From Gordionus sp. m RMFG-2023 (lineage: Eukaryota; Nematomorpha; Gordioida; Chordodea; Parachordodidae), in contig NC_088775.1 of the NCBI RefSeq assembly GCF_954871325.1, forward strand, positions 91,766,805-91,830,804: a stretch of 64,000 nucleotides of DNA, in the 5' to 3' direction. A model generated the notes under the pieces. The model was given only the letters and a program-made list of their open reading frames with translations, was not told where the DNA came from and did no database searches. A program made the translations under genes and the position numbers. Position 1 is the stretch's first letter. Each line of letters begins with the position of its first letter. Below are positions 49,980-63,356 of the stretch, one piece after another.

Positions 49980-50555
49980 CTGCGTCTACATGAGCGGGAG
50001 GGGTAGGAACAGTTTGCATCCTATTTTTTTGAGGGGGTAGGCTACTTTAATAGGGGTAGGATAAATTTTTTTGGGGGTTATCTATTAAATTTTGAGATGA
50101 AATAGGACAAAATTTATTGCTGTAAAAATTAATAGTTTTATTATATAAATATTATATAACAATTATCGACCAAATCTATATATTGCAAACAATCATACAC
50201 ATTGTTTTCCAAATAAAACTTTCTGCTATCCTTTTTAATTTAAAAGGTTTAGATATATCAGCAAGCTCATAATGCCATAATAATTACTTCATTATAAATA
50301 ATGGAGGTTTTAATTGAATTTATTATCTAAAAAATAATATCTTTATATTCACAAAATATCGATAGTTGGTAGTAGAGATAGATTAATTTAAGTTATCCTT
50401 ATAAATTCTCTGAAAAGAGTATTAATATAATTATAAAGGCAAAAATAATAATAAAGAGACACAGCCGCCGAAGTAGGTGGGAAATTTTAAGGGGGGTAGG
50501 CAAAGATTTTTGAAGAGGGTTTGCATCCAGTGAAAATCCTGTCATGTAGACGCTG
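49980..50555. mobile_element. hAT-type MITE with perfect 8-bp target duplication
   Basis: The ends are CTGCGTCTACATGA and TCATGTAGACGCTG, a 14-bp inverted repeat with one mismatch. The flanking octamer TCAACGAC occurs at both 49972-49979 and 50556-50563. Subterminal G-rich blocks (GGGGGTAGG) occur at each end. An 8-bp target duplication with CAG...CTG-type ends is diagnostic of hAT. The interior is non-coding, about 576 bp in total. A truncated inverted copy lies at 59244-59606. Confidence 0.9.
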
Positions 50556-50979
50556 TCAACGACGCTTAAAAAATGCATTTGAATGAATGAATCGTCTGTC
50601 TAGGTATTATTCCAATATATAAAAATGGGTTACCATTTGGGGAAAATGGTGAATATAAATAAGAGAAGAAATAGCTGTATAAAAAGAGATGTTTTTATAA
50701 GGATTGATTGGGTAAATAGAGAAGGATCCAGAAGTTTTGATCACAAATTAGTTAGGTAAAAATTAATATGTCATTGGTCTAACCTTATTATTTATTTCCT
50801 TTAAGGTATTCATAATATAAATGACTAAATAACATTGTAATAAATATTTATTTGAGATAATAAATATTACGATTTTTTAAGGTTATAAATGTATTTCCAT
50901 TTTTATTTAATCAAGTTCCTTTGCTTTTTCTAAGGCCTTGCGTACCCTTTAAATCGGCTGGTGATTTGCATTTGATACA
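50556..50979. other. A+T-rich spacer
   Basis: Nothing was recognised between the MITE and the LINE, though text near 50930-50979 may belong to the LINE's 3' side. Confidence 0.5.
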
Positions 50980-52150
50980 AGCATGAGGCTATGCGATGTC
51001 ACAACCTAGAATGTGCTCCATGCAGTAAAGGTTTATAAAAATTCTATAAAATCTTCTGATTTGGTAGCATAACTAATGGGAATCCTAGCAGCGTAAAACT
51101 TTCGAGAGATATCAATATAGCCTTCTAAAGTTGGTGGCTTATTGATTAAAAAATACAATTCAGTTTTATCTATGTTAAGCGTAAGGAAGCTTGGGAATTG
51201 GTTTCCAAGTATTTTAAACCGTAGTGCATGTTGAGGGCTCACAGGTGATCCCATAATATAAATACTACAGATTAAGGTCTAGGTTAAATTTTGTTTAATT
51301 CAGTAAATGAGATGATGGATTAGAAGAGGTCCTAATAGATCCTCATGTTGTATACCTTCTCGGGACAGAATCTGAAAATGTCCATATGTCAAAGGCGTTC
51401 GGAAAACCATATGAGAATATAATAAATTTAGAGTAACAGGGGAAAGTGTCAAAGAAGAATTTTAAAAATGAGGTATAAAAATGAAGGCTATTGAAGGCGT
51501 TTTTTAAATCTAATTTACATATTACAGAGTCTGCTGGCGGGTTTACTTTGTATATTCTTAAAGCATTAATTGCAATTATGTCAAAGGCGTTCGGAAAACC
51601 ATATGAGAATATAATAAATTTAGAGTAACAGGGGAAAGTGTCAAAGAAGAATTTTAAAAATGAGGTATAAAAATGAAGGCTATTGAAGGCGTTTTTTAAA
51701 TCTAATTTACATATTACAGAGTCTGCTGACGGGTTTAATTTGTATATTATTAAAGTATTAATTGCAATTTCACATCGCCCTTAATCCCGAAACCTAGTTG
51801 ATAAGAGCTCAAAATATTGATAGCTCATGTTTTAAAGGTTCGAATATGATTTTGGCTATTATCTGAGGAGTCTACTGCAATGGAACGGATACTACCAGCT
51901 GGTTTAAATAAAGCGATTACACGTGCTCCAAAAAGGATTTGGTGAGTTTGTATGTCCTTATTAAATATGTTAATAAAGAGTTGTTAAAACTTTGATGACA
52001 GAACTAATTGAAAGATTTTTTGAATTAATTAAATATTGAAAATAGGAGGGTTTAAAAGCATCAAGACCATAAGCCATATTTTTGTCGAAAGAATTGATGT
52101 TGATTATTTCCTCGCTGGTGAAAATTATAATCTGGTAAATTGGGATTATG
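50980..52150 (-). mobile_element. Non-LTR retrotransposon (LINE), decayed, same family as 38800-40290
   Basis: Read on the minus strand: ILFGARVIALFKPAGSIRSIA (about 51930), YQLGFGIKGD (about 51800), CKLDLKNAFNSLH (about 51710 and again about 51520), a LLGPLL block (about 51320), FNLDLNL (about 51280) and then LTLNIDKTELYFLINKP inside the open segment at 51254-51033. These parallel the RT landmarks of the plus-strand copy at 38800. Several stops and frame changes are present, and a 192-bp tandem duplication repeats the NAFNS region. It is inactive. Confidence 0.8.
51385..51768 (-). repeat. 192-bp tandem duplication inside the LINE
   Basis: 51385-51576 and 51577-51768 are nearly identical, with about four differences by eye, all near the right ends of the units. 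The unit covers the NAFNS region of the RT. The low divergence compared with the surrounding decayed LINE shows that the duplication happened long after the element died. Confidence 0.95.
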
Positions 52151-53787
52151 GGTAGATTATCTCTGAAAGTCTCGGAATGCAGTGGCTTTAATATAATATA
52201 TGAATTTTTAAAATTATATAAACGGAGATGATATGTATATCATCCCCGTAAGAAACTATATTTATTTTTGAATGTTCATTTTTTAAATTAATAAATATTT
52301 AATCGAAAATGAAGTTGTAAATATATTAAACATACACTTTGATTTTATTTATTATTTTAATACTACTTACATCATACATATCAATGACCTTCATGGACAT
52401 GCATATTTTAATAAGGTCTGGCCCAGGTCGGCAATAATATATTATGGGGCCCAGATCCGGTTAAAATATAATATAAAGAAAATCCAAAGCCCCAAACCCC
52501 ACAATAAGTTTTAAAAATTTTGCCCAAGCCCATTACCAACAATTTAATTTATTGAATTCAACGGAAATAAATAATATTTTAGTGTATTTAGGCAATCAAT
52601 AAATTTATATTAAAACATTATAGATTTTTCATTTCAAACATTTCTGAGGGTATTTTAAGTTTTAAACCCAATCACATAAACTTTTATAAATAGGATATAA
52701 TCGTATAGTAAAATGTCCGTTATTATTTAAATAATATAAGCCAGATATTACAAACAACAATTCACAATTTTATCATCAACAATTTAAAATTCCATCAAAC
52801 AACCATTTATTTCAGTAAAGTATTTTAGTGAAATAGAGAGAGAAGTGAATACCGGGGATAGTGTTATCCTGGGGCTGTTAAAATTATTTCAAAACTATAC
52901 TTTGATATTTATAGATAAACCATAAAGTCATTTTAATATGATAAAATAATTTTATGATGTTTCGCAGAAATATATGCATGAAAATTTATAATACAAATTT
53001 AAATTATAACTCCACAAAAAATTAATTTTGCACTTTTTACATTTTTAAATAAAATTATTTATAAATGTTGCTCTGCTCTGAGATGTGTCGTCTAAATGAT
53101 ATAGAATGGTGTCATTTTTTCAGATAAATAATATTTACAATATTTATGTTAATTTAATTCTGAAATCAACTATATAAATATATAGACCTGGTCAGAATTT
53201 TGGAGGGCAGGGATTTATTTTTGCTAAATAAATAATCTAACTATATTTATAAGAAAACCCGAAGTCACATATTTTCTTAGGGTCATGAATGATAATATGA
53301 AGATGGTTGGCTTGTTTTTATATGTTAAATGACAGATCTCGTGTTACATTATTCATAAAAAATTGATTATTAATTTTTTATTAATATAAAAATTTTTTTA
53401 AAAATAAAAATTTAAAAATAATCTAAATCATTTGGGGTGTACATTTTAAGCTATTTGTAGTGGGTATCCACACTTTATTTTTAGATTTTATTAATTTTTA
53501 TATTAACATCCTAATCCTAAATAAAACAACGAAAATATATTCTGAATGTTAAAAATAATAGGTTCATATATATCTCAAGAATACAATACAAATACTTTTT
53601 AATTAATATTCTTTTATTTAATTATTACTACGGATAATAGTTTTGATTAATAAGCGCAAAACTATAACTTTAGCAAGTGTAAATTTTTTTAGCTAAATTG
53701 TAAATGAAAATGTAGATAAAAAATATTGTGCATGTAAAGGGAAAACATTTTTTAAATAATATAAAAATATTAACATCTTAAAAATAA
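52151..53787. other. A+T-rich stretch with hAT-type debris
   Basis: Text at 52415-52530 (GGTCTGGCCCAGGTCGG, GGGGCCCAGATCCGG, GCCCAAGCCC) matches the GC-rich hAT-type MITE vocabulary. Elsewhere nothing is recognised. Confidence 0.5.
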
Positions 53788-54190
53788 GTACCAGAATAAT
53801 TTGTGCATTGAATGTTTACTCTTTATTTCGCCAAAATAAAGATAAAGTTCTGATTATCCTCAATCAAATTTAAGGAAGATATATGAGTAATTCCGTATCA
53901 AATAAAATATAAATTTTCTGATTTATTTCTCATCAAGTTAAGAAAATTTCTGAATCATTCATTATTATTTAACGGGTCATTAGTTATTTATTCCATTTTA
54001 AATAAATTTATATGGATAATATTAAAACTTATTGGAGAACTGAAGTGTGGAATTACATTTTTGGTATCATAATTTAATTCAATAGAAAAATTGGACATAT
54101 TTTTTTATTATTATTTTTATTTCCCTCCATATTCAATAAAGTATAAATGATTACCTTCATATGTATCTCCTTTAAATAAAAATTAATTTA
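53788..54190 (+). repeat. Dispersed repeat pair, copy B
   Basis: This is the partner of 48453-48910, in the same orientation and strongly diverged. Confidence 0.6.
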
Positions 54191-56182
54191 TATAAATTAA
54201 ATATATAAAATGATAAAATACATGTAAAAATTAATAATAGTCATGTATTATTTTAAATCATTGCCAATAGGAAATTATATATATATATTTATAAAATAAA
54301 TATTAGTTTATGCCTTCTCCATACATTAAGAATGATTATTATATAAAAATTAGGTCCTTTTATAGGAAAAATAAAAAGCTAAATAAAAAATAAAATAAAA
54401 ATTGGCGCAAAAAGAAGTCATTAAGTTGTGTTAGTTTTATACTATATAATTAAGGACGAAACTAACCCGTTGGAGATTTTAGGACTATAATTTATTAAAA
54501 TACATGATGGCAATTAAGTATAGAAAAATTTTATTAAATTTAAAAATATAACGACTTATATATATTTAATTTTTACGTTATATAATATTACTTTAAAATA
54601 TAGATTTGAATGTTATATATAATTAAATGAAATATCGCGATATATTTTATAAAAGTTCATTCGAATATTATAATTTAAATATAATTATTATGTTAATTTA
54701 TTTCAATTCATTTTAATTTATTTCAATTCATTTTAATTTATTTTTTAATTAATAATAAAATATTATTTTATAACATCTATAACATAATTTAACCCTAGAA
54801 TTTAGAAGTATCTCATGGTGATTACCTTATAATTTATAAATATTTAAAAAAAGTAAATTAAAAAAACACATGTTTAATTTTTGTGATTAATAAAGTAAAA
54901 TATATTTTAAAAAATAGGATATAAAAAATCAATCATTACTATATTTTTTACAAAATCTATCATCCTCAGTAAATTCATAAATAATTTTAAAAAATTATAA
55001 AATGTAACAAATTGATAATTTTTTTGAAAACTAACCAGTTAAAATGGTATCGAAAACATTAAAAATAATGTTAATTTTTAATTATAAATAGACTAATATA
55101 AGATAAAAACCAGGAAAAAAAAATTCCCAAGATACATATCTCGAGAAAAAAAAATGCCGTGTGGATATATTCCAAAATTAGTTTATATAAAAAAATATTT
55201 TATTTTAAAAGAACCACCTACAATCACAGTGTTAAATAAAATATATATAAAATAAATATTTAATAATAATCATCAAATGAATTAGTATCTAATATTAAAA
55301 GCAATAGTTCTTATTAAACCAGCTAGGTTTCTCTCCATCACGGTATCCATACACAAATTTATTTAGTCGAATTGATATTTTTATAAATTTGAGTATATAC
55401 TGGGTGTCCATCTACCAAAAAACACTCCATCGTTCTAATTTTTATTCTGATTTCGGGAAAAAATAGCAGGAAAACTACGATTGTTTAATTTATGTAAATA
55501 GGTAAAAGCAGAAAGTTTATGAGTAGAAATTTAACGAGATATTATACCTTAAAAAGGTAATTTAAAATTTCACTGAAGATAAAAATAATAACAGAAAAAA
55601 CGGCAAGAAAAATAAAAAGAAATTATCAAATATTATAAAGCTAATGGGAAATATTCCCAGTGAAAATAAATCGTTTTCCTTGAAAATCCGCGTGTAATTT
55701 ATCTTATGTTTACATCCCTATTGGATGCCACCTTGTATTTTCTTAATTAATACTTTAATTAATTATTGTATATTAGATTAGAAAAATGGTTGTTCCATCC
55801 TTCACATAGATTGTTAGTAGATTTTCATTTAAGGTTCCCGGTGGAAATCAAAGGTTAATTTGACAATCTCTAGGACTGATAATAGCTTCTTGATTGACAT
55901 AATTTTTATTAAAATAGTCGAGAATATTTATTGTTAGAACAAACAGTTCTTAAAAATGTCATTGCATTGGCCATATTTGAAACAAAGGCTAAGCTTTCCA
56001 TCATGGCACAAAAGAGTCTTAGTGTTTTATTTATAGTTTATTACTTTTCAGGCTTAGCTCCTAAATTTTTTTCCCTCTGAATATATGATTCTTCTAATTA
56101 ATAATGATAGAATGTAATAATAATTAAAATGATAGTTTTAATAACTCATAGCTTACCTTATATAATGGATCGCTGAATGATT
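54191..56182. other. A+T-rich stretch with a 20-bp tandem repeat
   Basis: At 54695-54745 the 20-mer TTTCAATTCATTTTAATTTA is repeated twice with partial flanking units. Nothing else was recognised. Confidence 0.6.
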
Positions 56183-56190
56183 CTCTTTAG

Positions 56191-56614
56191 CAGTGGCGTA
56201 GCTACAGGGGTGGTTTTCGGGTTTGGACCCCTCCCAGAGCTAAATCTTTTATTCAGATTATACGTTCAAAAGACTTAAAAGTGACTTTATATTAAATAAA
56301 TGCCATTAATATTTATATTTTTCTAGTTTTGATGTTTGTGAAAGGATATTATATTACTATTGAAATTATTCTGGATAGTATTATTATAAAGTCATTGAGA
56401 ATAATCTACTAAATTATAATAACATATTATTGATACATTTAAAAAATGTATTTATTATATATTATAGAAGATATGGTTATAATTTGTATGATTAACCCGG
56501 CCGAAGGCCGGGGGAAAGGGCCGAAGGCCCGTTAATGGGGGTCTGGGAGGCGAAGCCCCCCAGGCTTTTATATGTATGGACCCCCTCTAAGAAAAATTCC
56601 TAACTACGCCACTG
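56191..56614. mobile_element. hAT-type MITE with CAGTGGCGTAG termini
   Basis: The left end CAGTGGCGTAGCTA and right end TAACTACGCCACTG form a 14-bp inverted repeat with one mismatch. The flanking octamers CTCTTTAG (56183-56190) and CTCTTTAA (56615-56622) are an 8-bp target duplication with one mismatch, as expected for hAT. The length is 424 bp and the interior is non-coding. It carries a distinctive GC-rich palindromic block at 56496-56565. CAGTGGCGTA is a widespread animal hAT MITE terminus. Confidence 0.9.
56496..56565. repeat. GC-rich palindromic core of the MITE
   Basis: Three adjacent short hairpins are visible: CCCGGCCGAAGGCCGGG, GGGCCGAAGGCCC, and CTGGGAGGCGAAGCCCCCCAG. The first two use GAAG/GAA-type loops and the third a GAAG loop on a GGC/GCC stem. 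The block is almost pure G+C stems in an A+T-rich background. Confidence 0.85.
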
Positions 56615-56622
56615 CTCTTTAA

Positions 56623-59243
56623 TAATAATTATTACAAATATTTTTTCATACATATCTTGCATTATTTTTATAGTAGATAGTAAACAGCTGTGACCAAAAT
56701 AGCATTTATTCGAATGACATATAATTGAAGGAAATTTTTTTGGAGGCTGAGCAAAGTTTCCATCCATATACCATGATTAGGCATCTGATATATTTTAATA
56801 ATTCAACCTTTGACAAACATCGTCATCCTTTCTTCAGCAAATAGATTATTATCAAAAAATAAATATCTATTTGAATTTTCTCTAACCACAATTTGCTTAA
56901 TCATCTATAATATAAATATTTATAATTGTGAGGTAACGAAATCATATTTTGGATAAATAATTTTGAGCATTTTATATGAATCAATATATCACATTTATAA
57001 CACTTCTAAGTTGTATTTATCTTGCACCATTTAAAACGGAACTTGACGATTGTCTTTAATTGGCATATGACTTTTCTTTACCTCTGCATTGAGTATTGAC
57101 CCTCTTGATTGGCTATAACAATGTTTTTCAGGTTCATTTCCAATCATAGATCGCACTATAATTTTTTCGAATAGAAGGGGTTACTGCCAGAAGAAGTATG
57201 TATTCTTCAAGTGGGTGGAATATACAAATTGAGAAAGTAATAGAACTAAATCTAATTAAAATTCCTCCATTTTATGTTTTGATTGTATAAAGTTATCATG
57301 TTTGGTCGATTGATTTTAATACATACCATATATCAAAACTCTAACTTTGACTTTATTAAGAAAATATTATTATAATTTTTAACCACTGCTACCATAGGAT
57401 TATAATGGCTCAAAGAAATCCTTTTAACATGGTTTTATAAGATCCTCTAGAATTTTATTGATTTTTGATTCAATGGAAATTTTTGATTTGATTTATAACA
57501 GATTGTTCCTCTACAACAAATCTTTTCTCCTAGCCACTTGAATAAACTTGCATAAGTAAAATAATTATATAAGAATAGTGCATGTTCTTGAATTCTAGAA
57601 AAAACACCTGTTAATTATCTCAGGATTCTTTTACCATCAGAACTAGTTTCATAGTTAACCTTTCCAGTATAAATATCAAAAGCAAATGAAATATCAGCAA
57701 GATGCAGATAAAACCAAAACATTTAAATTTTACTGACTTTCCTCAATTCCACATATAAAATTTCAGTGCTATTATTATTTGAAGGAAGCGATATTAGATT
57801 CTAAGGTAAAATTATATCATTATAAGAAGATAAAGCAGAGTCCGTATATGATTGTAGATGTTGTAGATATTATGTCTCTTATTGTTAAATATGTTAATAT
57901 ACGAGGTTCAAAATTTGTGTCTTGTGTTTGTGTATACAAGAAATCAGATATTATCTTAGAATATGAACCAAAACTTATCATGAAATACATCTAATATTAT
58001 AATACATAAAAATAGACATATTTTAGATGTGTATAATATAAAAATTTTATATGAGTTCAGTTAAATTCTAAAAATGAAATATAATATTGTGTATTAGGTC
58101 TATAAAATATGGTACATTATAGTTAGCGGGAATAAAAATATTTATTTATAATTTTTATTTCCTTAATAGAGGTGTTTATAGTACTAATAATTCTACTAAA
58201 AAATTAAATTTATAATTAAAAAATTTATTTTGTATAATTTAGATATGATATAAATGTTTTTAAAAAAACTTCTTTTTTCTTTCCTAAACCCCCAAATTTT
58301 TTTTCTTACTAGACTTACTGGCCAGTCAGCCCATGTTACTGTTTTACTCTTCGTTTACGTTTGGTTCGTAATTCCTAATTTTCTTTATTATAGCAAGAAT
58401 TATTTATGGGGGAGGATAATTACAAAATTTTCAGAATTATTTTAGGAATTATTTAATCTTAGGTTTTAGAAATTTATTAGAACTAGCGATCATAATATTG
58501 ATAATTTCTAGTGTACAAATTCAAATAAAGATTAATGATAATATATTAAATATATAACCGGCGTATGAATCATTATAAAATAAATGTTGCGGAAAAGAAC
58601 TTTGTAAAAAAATGTAAATTTTTTAGCATAAAATTTGTTATACATGTTAATTATATGTAGAATAATGCGCAAAAAATTTATTAAGAAGTAGCATATTATA
58701 TATTTTTAATATAAAATTCAATCTTCTTTTGGATTGAGCTAACATTTCAATGATTTCATCAGTGCCTAAAATCGTCTCAAATGTGTTTAAAATTATGCAA
58801 GTCTTGGAATATTATTAACCCTACTTAACCTTTTACACTATTTTTTGCATTCAGTTAGTAGGGTCATTAATGCTTTAATATCCTCAGAATAAATCTGTAA
58901 AAAAAAATAATTAATTTTTTTGGAATATATTCGGTAGCGTTCAGCAATGATAATATTTGCTGTGCTGCTGATGAATCATATATTTATTTATTGAGATAAA
59001 TATCTAAGAGGTGGATAAAGAGATTTATTTCATAGAGATCTTCAACTAACTCTATATTAACATTGTACCTATGTACTTGTTTTTGGAAGGCAAGGCATAC
59101 AAATTTTAGAGCTCAAATTGATTAAACAATGATATATAATTTATGATTTATCATCTACATTTACTCTACTTTTTTTAGACTAATTTCAGTAAGGGAATTT
59201 ATGATTAACTAATTTAAAACAGGCGTTTATAACTCCTTTGAAA
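56623..59243. other. A+T-rich non-coding stretch
   Basis: Open frames near 57779 and 58254 have no recognisable motif, and their neighbourhood shows no splice or start context that would single them out. No repeat pair or RNA gene was seen. Confidence 0.6.
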
Positions 59244-59606
59244 CAGCGTCTACATGACAGGATTTTCACTGGATGCAAACCCCCTTCAAAAACCTTTGCC
59301 TACCCCCCTAAAAAATTTCCGTCGCTTTATCATTATTTTCACCTATTTATTTATTGATACTCTTTTCAAAGAATTTATAAAGGATAACTTAAATTAATCT
59401 ATTTCTACTACCAACTATCGATATTTTGTGAATATAAAAAATTTATTTTTTAATAAATTCAATTAAAACCTCCATTATTTACAATGATAATTATTATGAT
59501 ATTATGAGCTTGCTGAAATATCTAAACCTTTTAAATTACATTTAAAAGGATAGTTTATTTGGAAAACAATGTGTATGATTGTTTGCAAAATATAAATTTT
59601 GTCGAT
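59244..59606 (-). mobile_element. Truncated inverted copy of the CAGCGTCTACATGA MITE
   Basis: It starts CAGCGTCTACATGACAGG and matches the reverse complement of 50180-50555. Shared stretches include GGATTTTCACTGGATGCAAACC, CAACTATCGATATTTTGTGAA and AACAATGTGTATGATTGTTTGC. The match stops near 59606 and the other terminus is missing. It confirms the family as mobile and shows that the intact terminus is CAGCG. Confidence 0.9.
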
Positions 59607-62600
59607 GAAGGTTTCTTTTCCGTCCCCTTCTCTCCCCTGGGTATGCACCTTGTTGTATATATAATTATGAGAATAAAATAGATTTTTCAATACATAAAAG
59701 AAATATGTTAAATATTAATAATTTATTTTAAACTTTTCTTTCTTTACTTTATTTGGGCAAATGAATAGGAAAACTACTCAGTATATTTTAAACCTTATAA
59801 TTATCATCAAAAACTGATATAATATACTGCGTTTATAAATATCTTATATAGAAAATTGGTATTATTATATAAATCATTATTTTTAATTAACATACGCAAT
59901 AAAATTTAAATAATTACTTCTACATGATTTATTTCTAACTAAAAATAATTTATTAATGATGTAATAATTTTTAAAAGTATTATTTTTGGTAAAATTAATT
60001 TTTAACATTAAAATTATATAAAAATTTCCTATATTTTAAAACTTTCACAAATTTTTAATTAATCGTAATTTCCTATAAAATTTTAAAACTTTCATTAATT
60101 TTTAATTAATAAATATTATATTAAGAAAACTATAAAAAAAATTTAGGAAAAGCAAATCAATTTATTAAAATTAATAATTTTTAGCATAAATCTAATAACT
60201 ACATAAAAATTTATAATTGTTATGTACATAATTGGCATGTCTTTCCTATATATCATAATAAATAATAAGTTTAGTTTCATTTTAAAAAAATGTGATAATC
60301 AATGTTTTTATATGTTTATCTAGTATTTTTTCCCTATATTTATTCAGCGAGATATGAAGCGAAAAATCAATACGCTCTATATATTAATTATTTCCTATAA
60401 GTTAATTAGACAATTAATGATATTCATAATGATTAGCACTGCGTTACTTTATTATATTATTTTGATCACCAGGCAAAATAATATCAAAAAGTAAATCGTA
60501 AAAAAGTTTATTTGATTCCTTATATTTCTTTTATTTATACTCAATATTTTTATATATTTTCTGATATTTTAAATTTAGAAAATTATCAATTATTTTTTCC
60601 AGAAACTAATTCAAAATTTTATACAAACAACCTTATATTAGCTTGTCTAGATCTAGTTTTTGGTAGACCAATATATTTTATAAGGTTTTTATTAAAAAAA
60701 ATTAATAAATATACAAAAGCTATACACTTTTAGCTAGTTTACAAAATAGCGTTTTAAAATAGAAATGGTAAGTCAGTGCAAATAATCTTAAAATATTACT
60801 AGCAAAACTCATTTAATATATAAAAATCTGAGTCTACAAGTTTAAATATAAAAAGAGAATAATAATTTTTTACATCTCTCTATATAAATAACTTTATATT
60901 AAAAAAAACTTATAAGATATTATATAAAATTACATTTATGAAAATTCAAAATAGGGTAAAAATGAAGTTATTCAAAAAATGTTGGCAATCTTTATAAAAA
61001 AATTTAGAAGGGTTCTTATTACATATCTAACAATAATTGTCAAATTTTTATTTATTTTGAACATAATGAGTTATATCAAATATAAGTCAAAACATATTTT
61101 TTAAACATTATTCATTAGTATGAAATATGCAATTCTTGATCTGAATAGAATGATTTAAAATCATTATGCTAGTAGAATAACGGTCGAAATCATATAAAAA
61201 GCCCCAAAACCAAAAAATAATTGAAGTCCCAATTATGGGGCTTCGTTAGGCATATATCACTTAAAATGTAAGCGATTTTTGGTTGCTTAAATTATCTCAT
61301 GGAATGACAATAATTACAATTTAGAGCCTTTATGTTTGCCGACAAATTATACATATTTTAGATAATTTGAAAGCATTTGTAAAAAAAAATTTTTTGATTT
61401 TTATTTTCTCGTCTATTAGAGGCATAATTATCAAAGGGCGCTATAATATTCTAAGATATAAAATCAGATGAAAAATTATAAGATGTGGAAATCACATTTG
61501 TAACATATCAGTGACATACGAATAAATTTGAATATATAAAATTGAGATTTTTTTTTTGAATAGAAAAGCGGAAATATAAAATAGGATATCCTGTTTATCC
61601 TTATTAAATTTCTTTAAATAATAATATTAACGAGTATAACCCTGTCAAATTTAAGACCTAAAATCAGAACCCATAACCTACTTTTCAAAATTTTAGTGAC
61701 CAAAATCACGATTTTTTTTAGAAAAAAGATTTGGACCGGAGGAGCCCTTTTTTGTCCAAATTCCTAACTCCGGATATAACCCTTGTCCATCAAAAAATTT
61801 AGGGCAGTTTCGTTTAGTACATTTTTTTTTTGCTCACGAAAAGTGTATCAGCTGACGTATAATGCGGGGTTTTATTTTATATATTTTTTTAGAACGGTTT
61901 CCGCAAAACAACACCCACGCTGAACGCAACCATTTCGAATTATCTAACGAGTAAACAAATATTTAACGTTTTTCTATAAGCTATAAATCATCTAGAAACC
62001 TCAACTTATACTATCGTTGCGTTAGCGTCCATCATTGGACCTAATTCTTGTATTAATTTTACGTTCACCAGCTAACGGACTGACTTGAACATATTTTTTT
62101 TTGCCCTTTTCCTTTGCTTTTTAAAATTAGTCGCTACTATCTTTATAAGACTGAAACGGTTTAAGGACGAACCTGATCAGGTTAGGATCGGACTTTTGAC
62201 CGCACCGTCGAAATATTATATAATTTTTTTAAAAAAAAACGATCGATAATTTGACAGGAACAGATGGGATTCCCGCATTTATCTTAATCAATTACCTGGA
62301 TATCAATCCGATACTCGAATCAATTGCTTTCATGAGACAGGTTTGAATATTATTTGTAATGCAAATACCCCCTTTTATATATTTAATTTTAAAACCATTT
62401 CTTCATCTTTTTTTAATGATTTTTTAAAATGATTTATTTTCGCATTATAAAGTAATTAAGGAAAATTTGCGAACTATCTAATCTTAGTGGCAATCGATGT
62501 GTCAGTTGTCACTCGGTTAATAATTATCATCGGTTCGGATGATTGTATCATTCATTGTATTTTTCTTTATTGTAAGATACATTTTTTTTAAATATTAATT

Positions 62601-63356
62601 TTAGGTTATATCTAAAATATTTTTTGATATCCCCCTCCCTTTTTCAATAAAATTAGCTGTGAATGTTAAGAAGCATTACTAAAATTAGTGACTAATTTAG
62701 CCTAAAAATAACATATCGGCATGGAAATTCATAACTAATTTAAACGAGTTAAGGCAGGGTATTGGGATAACAAAATTGTTTGATGATTTCGAATATTGAT
62801 TTATAAAAATAGGAAAATTGTATTTACTATACATCTTTCAATTAACAATGAAACTTAATTTTTTAAAAAATATTTTTTAAGTTTATTTTTGATTTTAAAA
62901 GTTCATTATTTTGAATAATTTTGGCTGTAAATTCTGTAAATCGTTTTAGAGGGGAAATTGGAAATATGATCATTAAATGGATATTAAATTATTAACCCAC
63001 TCAATTTAAATAGGCTCTGCCTATGTTTTCTTTAAAGAAAAATTTTTTTAGTCCCGGGTTTAAAATTTATGGCCCCACTTATATACCCGCTTCGGGCTTT
63101 GGTCCACACCCGCAAGGCGGATGATTAAAAACATGATAAAATTATGTGGGGGGCTTTTTTTTTGCTAAGACTCTAACAAAAAAAAACACTTTTAATAATA
63201 GCGGAGAAAAAAAACTATGAAATTTTGCTCGCATTAACATTGAAAAACCTGCTGAAATAGTGCCTATTTTATTTAAGTTAACTTTCGAGAGCTGTACTCT
63301 CATTTTGAAAATCCTTCTCTTCTTCTCCCCAATCATGAAATTTGGTCACATAATAA
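59607..63356. other. A+T-rich stretch becoming GC-richer to the right
   Basis: 59.6-61.6 kb is featureless; the short open frames at 59502 and 60512 are not protein-like. From about 61640 to 62340 the composition shifts, with more CG dinucleotides and words such as GGACCGGAGGAGCCC, TAACTCCGGATA and GCGTTAGCGTCC. I recognise no gene there; a promoter-proximal region or an unknown element are possible. A C/G-rich patch at 63040-63120 (CCCGGG, CCCGCTTCGGGC, CACCCGCAAGGCGG) is probably transposon debris. Confidence 0.5.

Noticed and set aside
57779-57994. 71-codon plus-strand open frame
   Set aside because: Composition and context match chance open frames in A+T-rich DNA; no motif and no flanking exon signals stand out.
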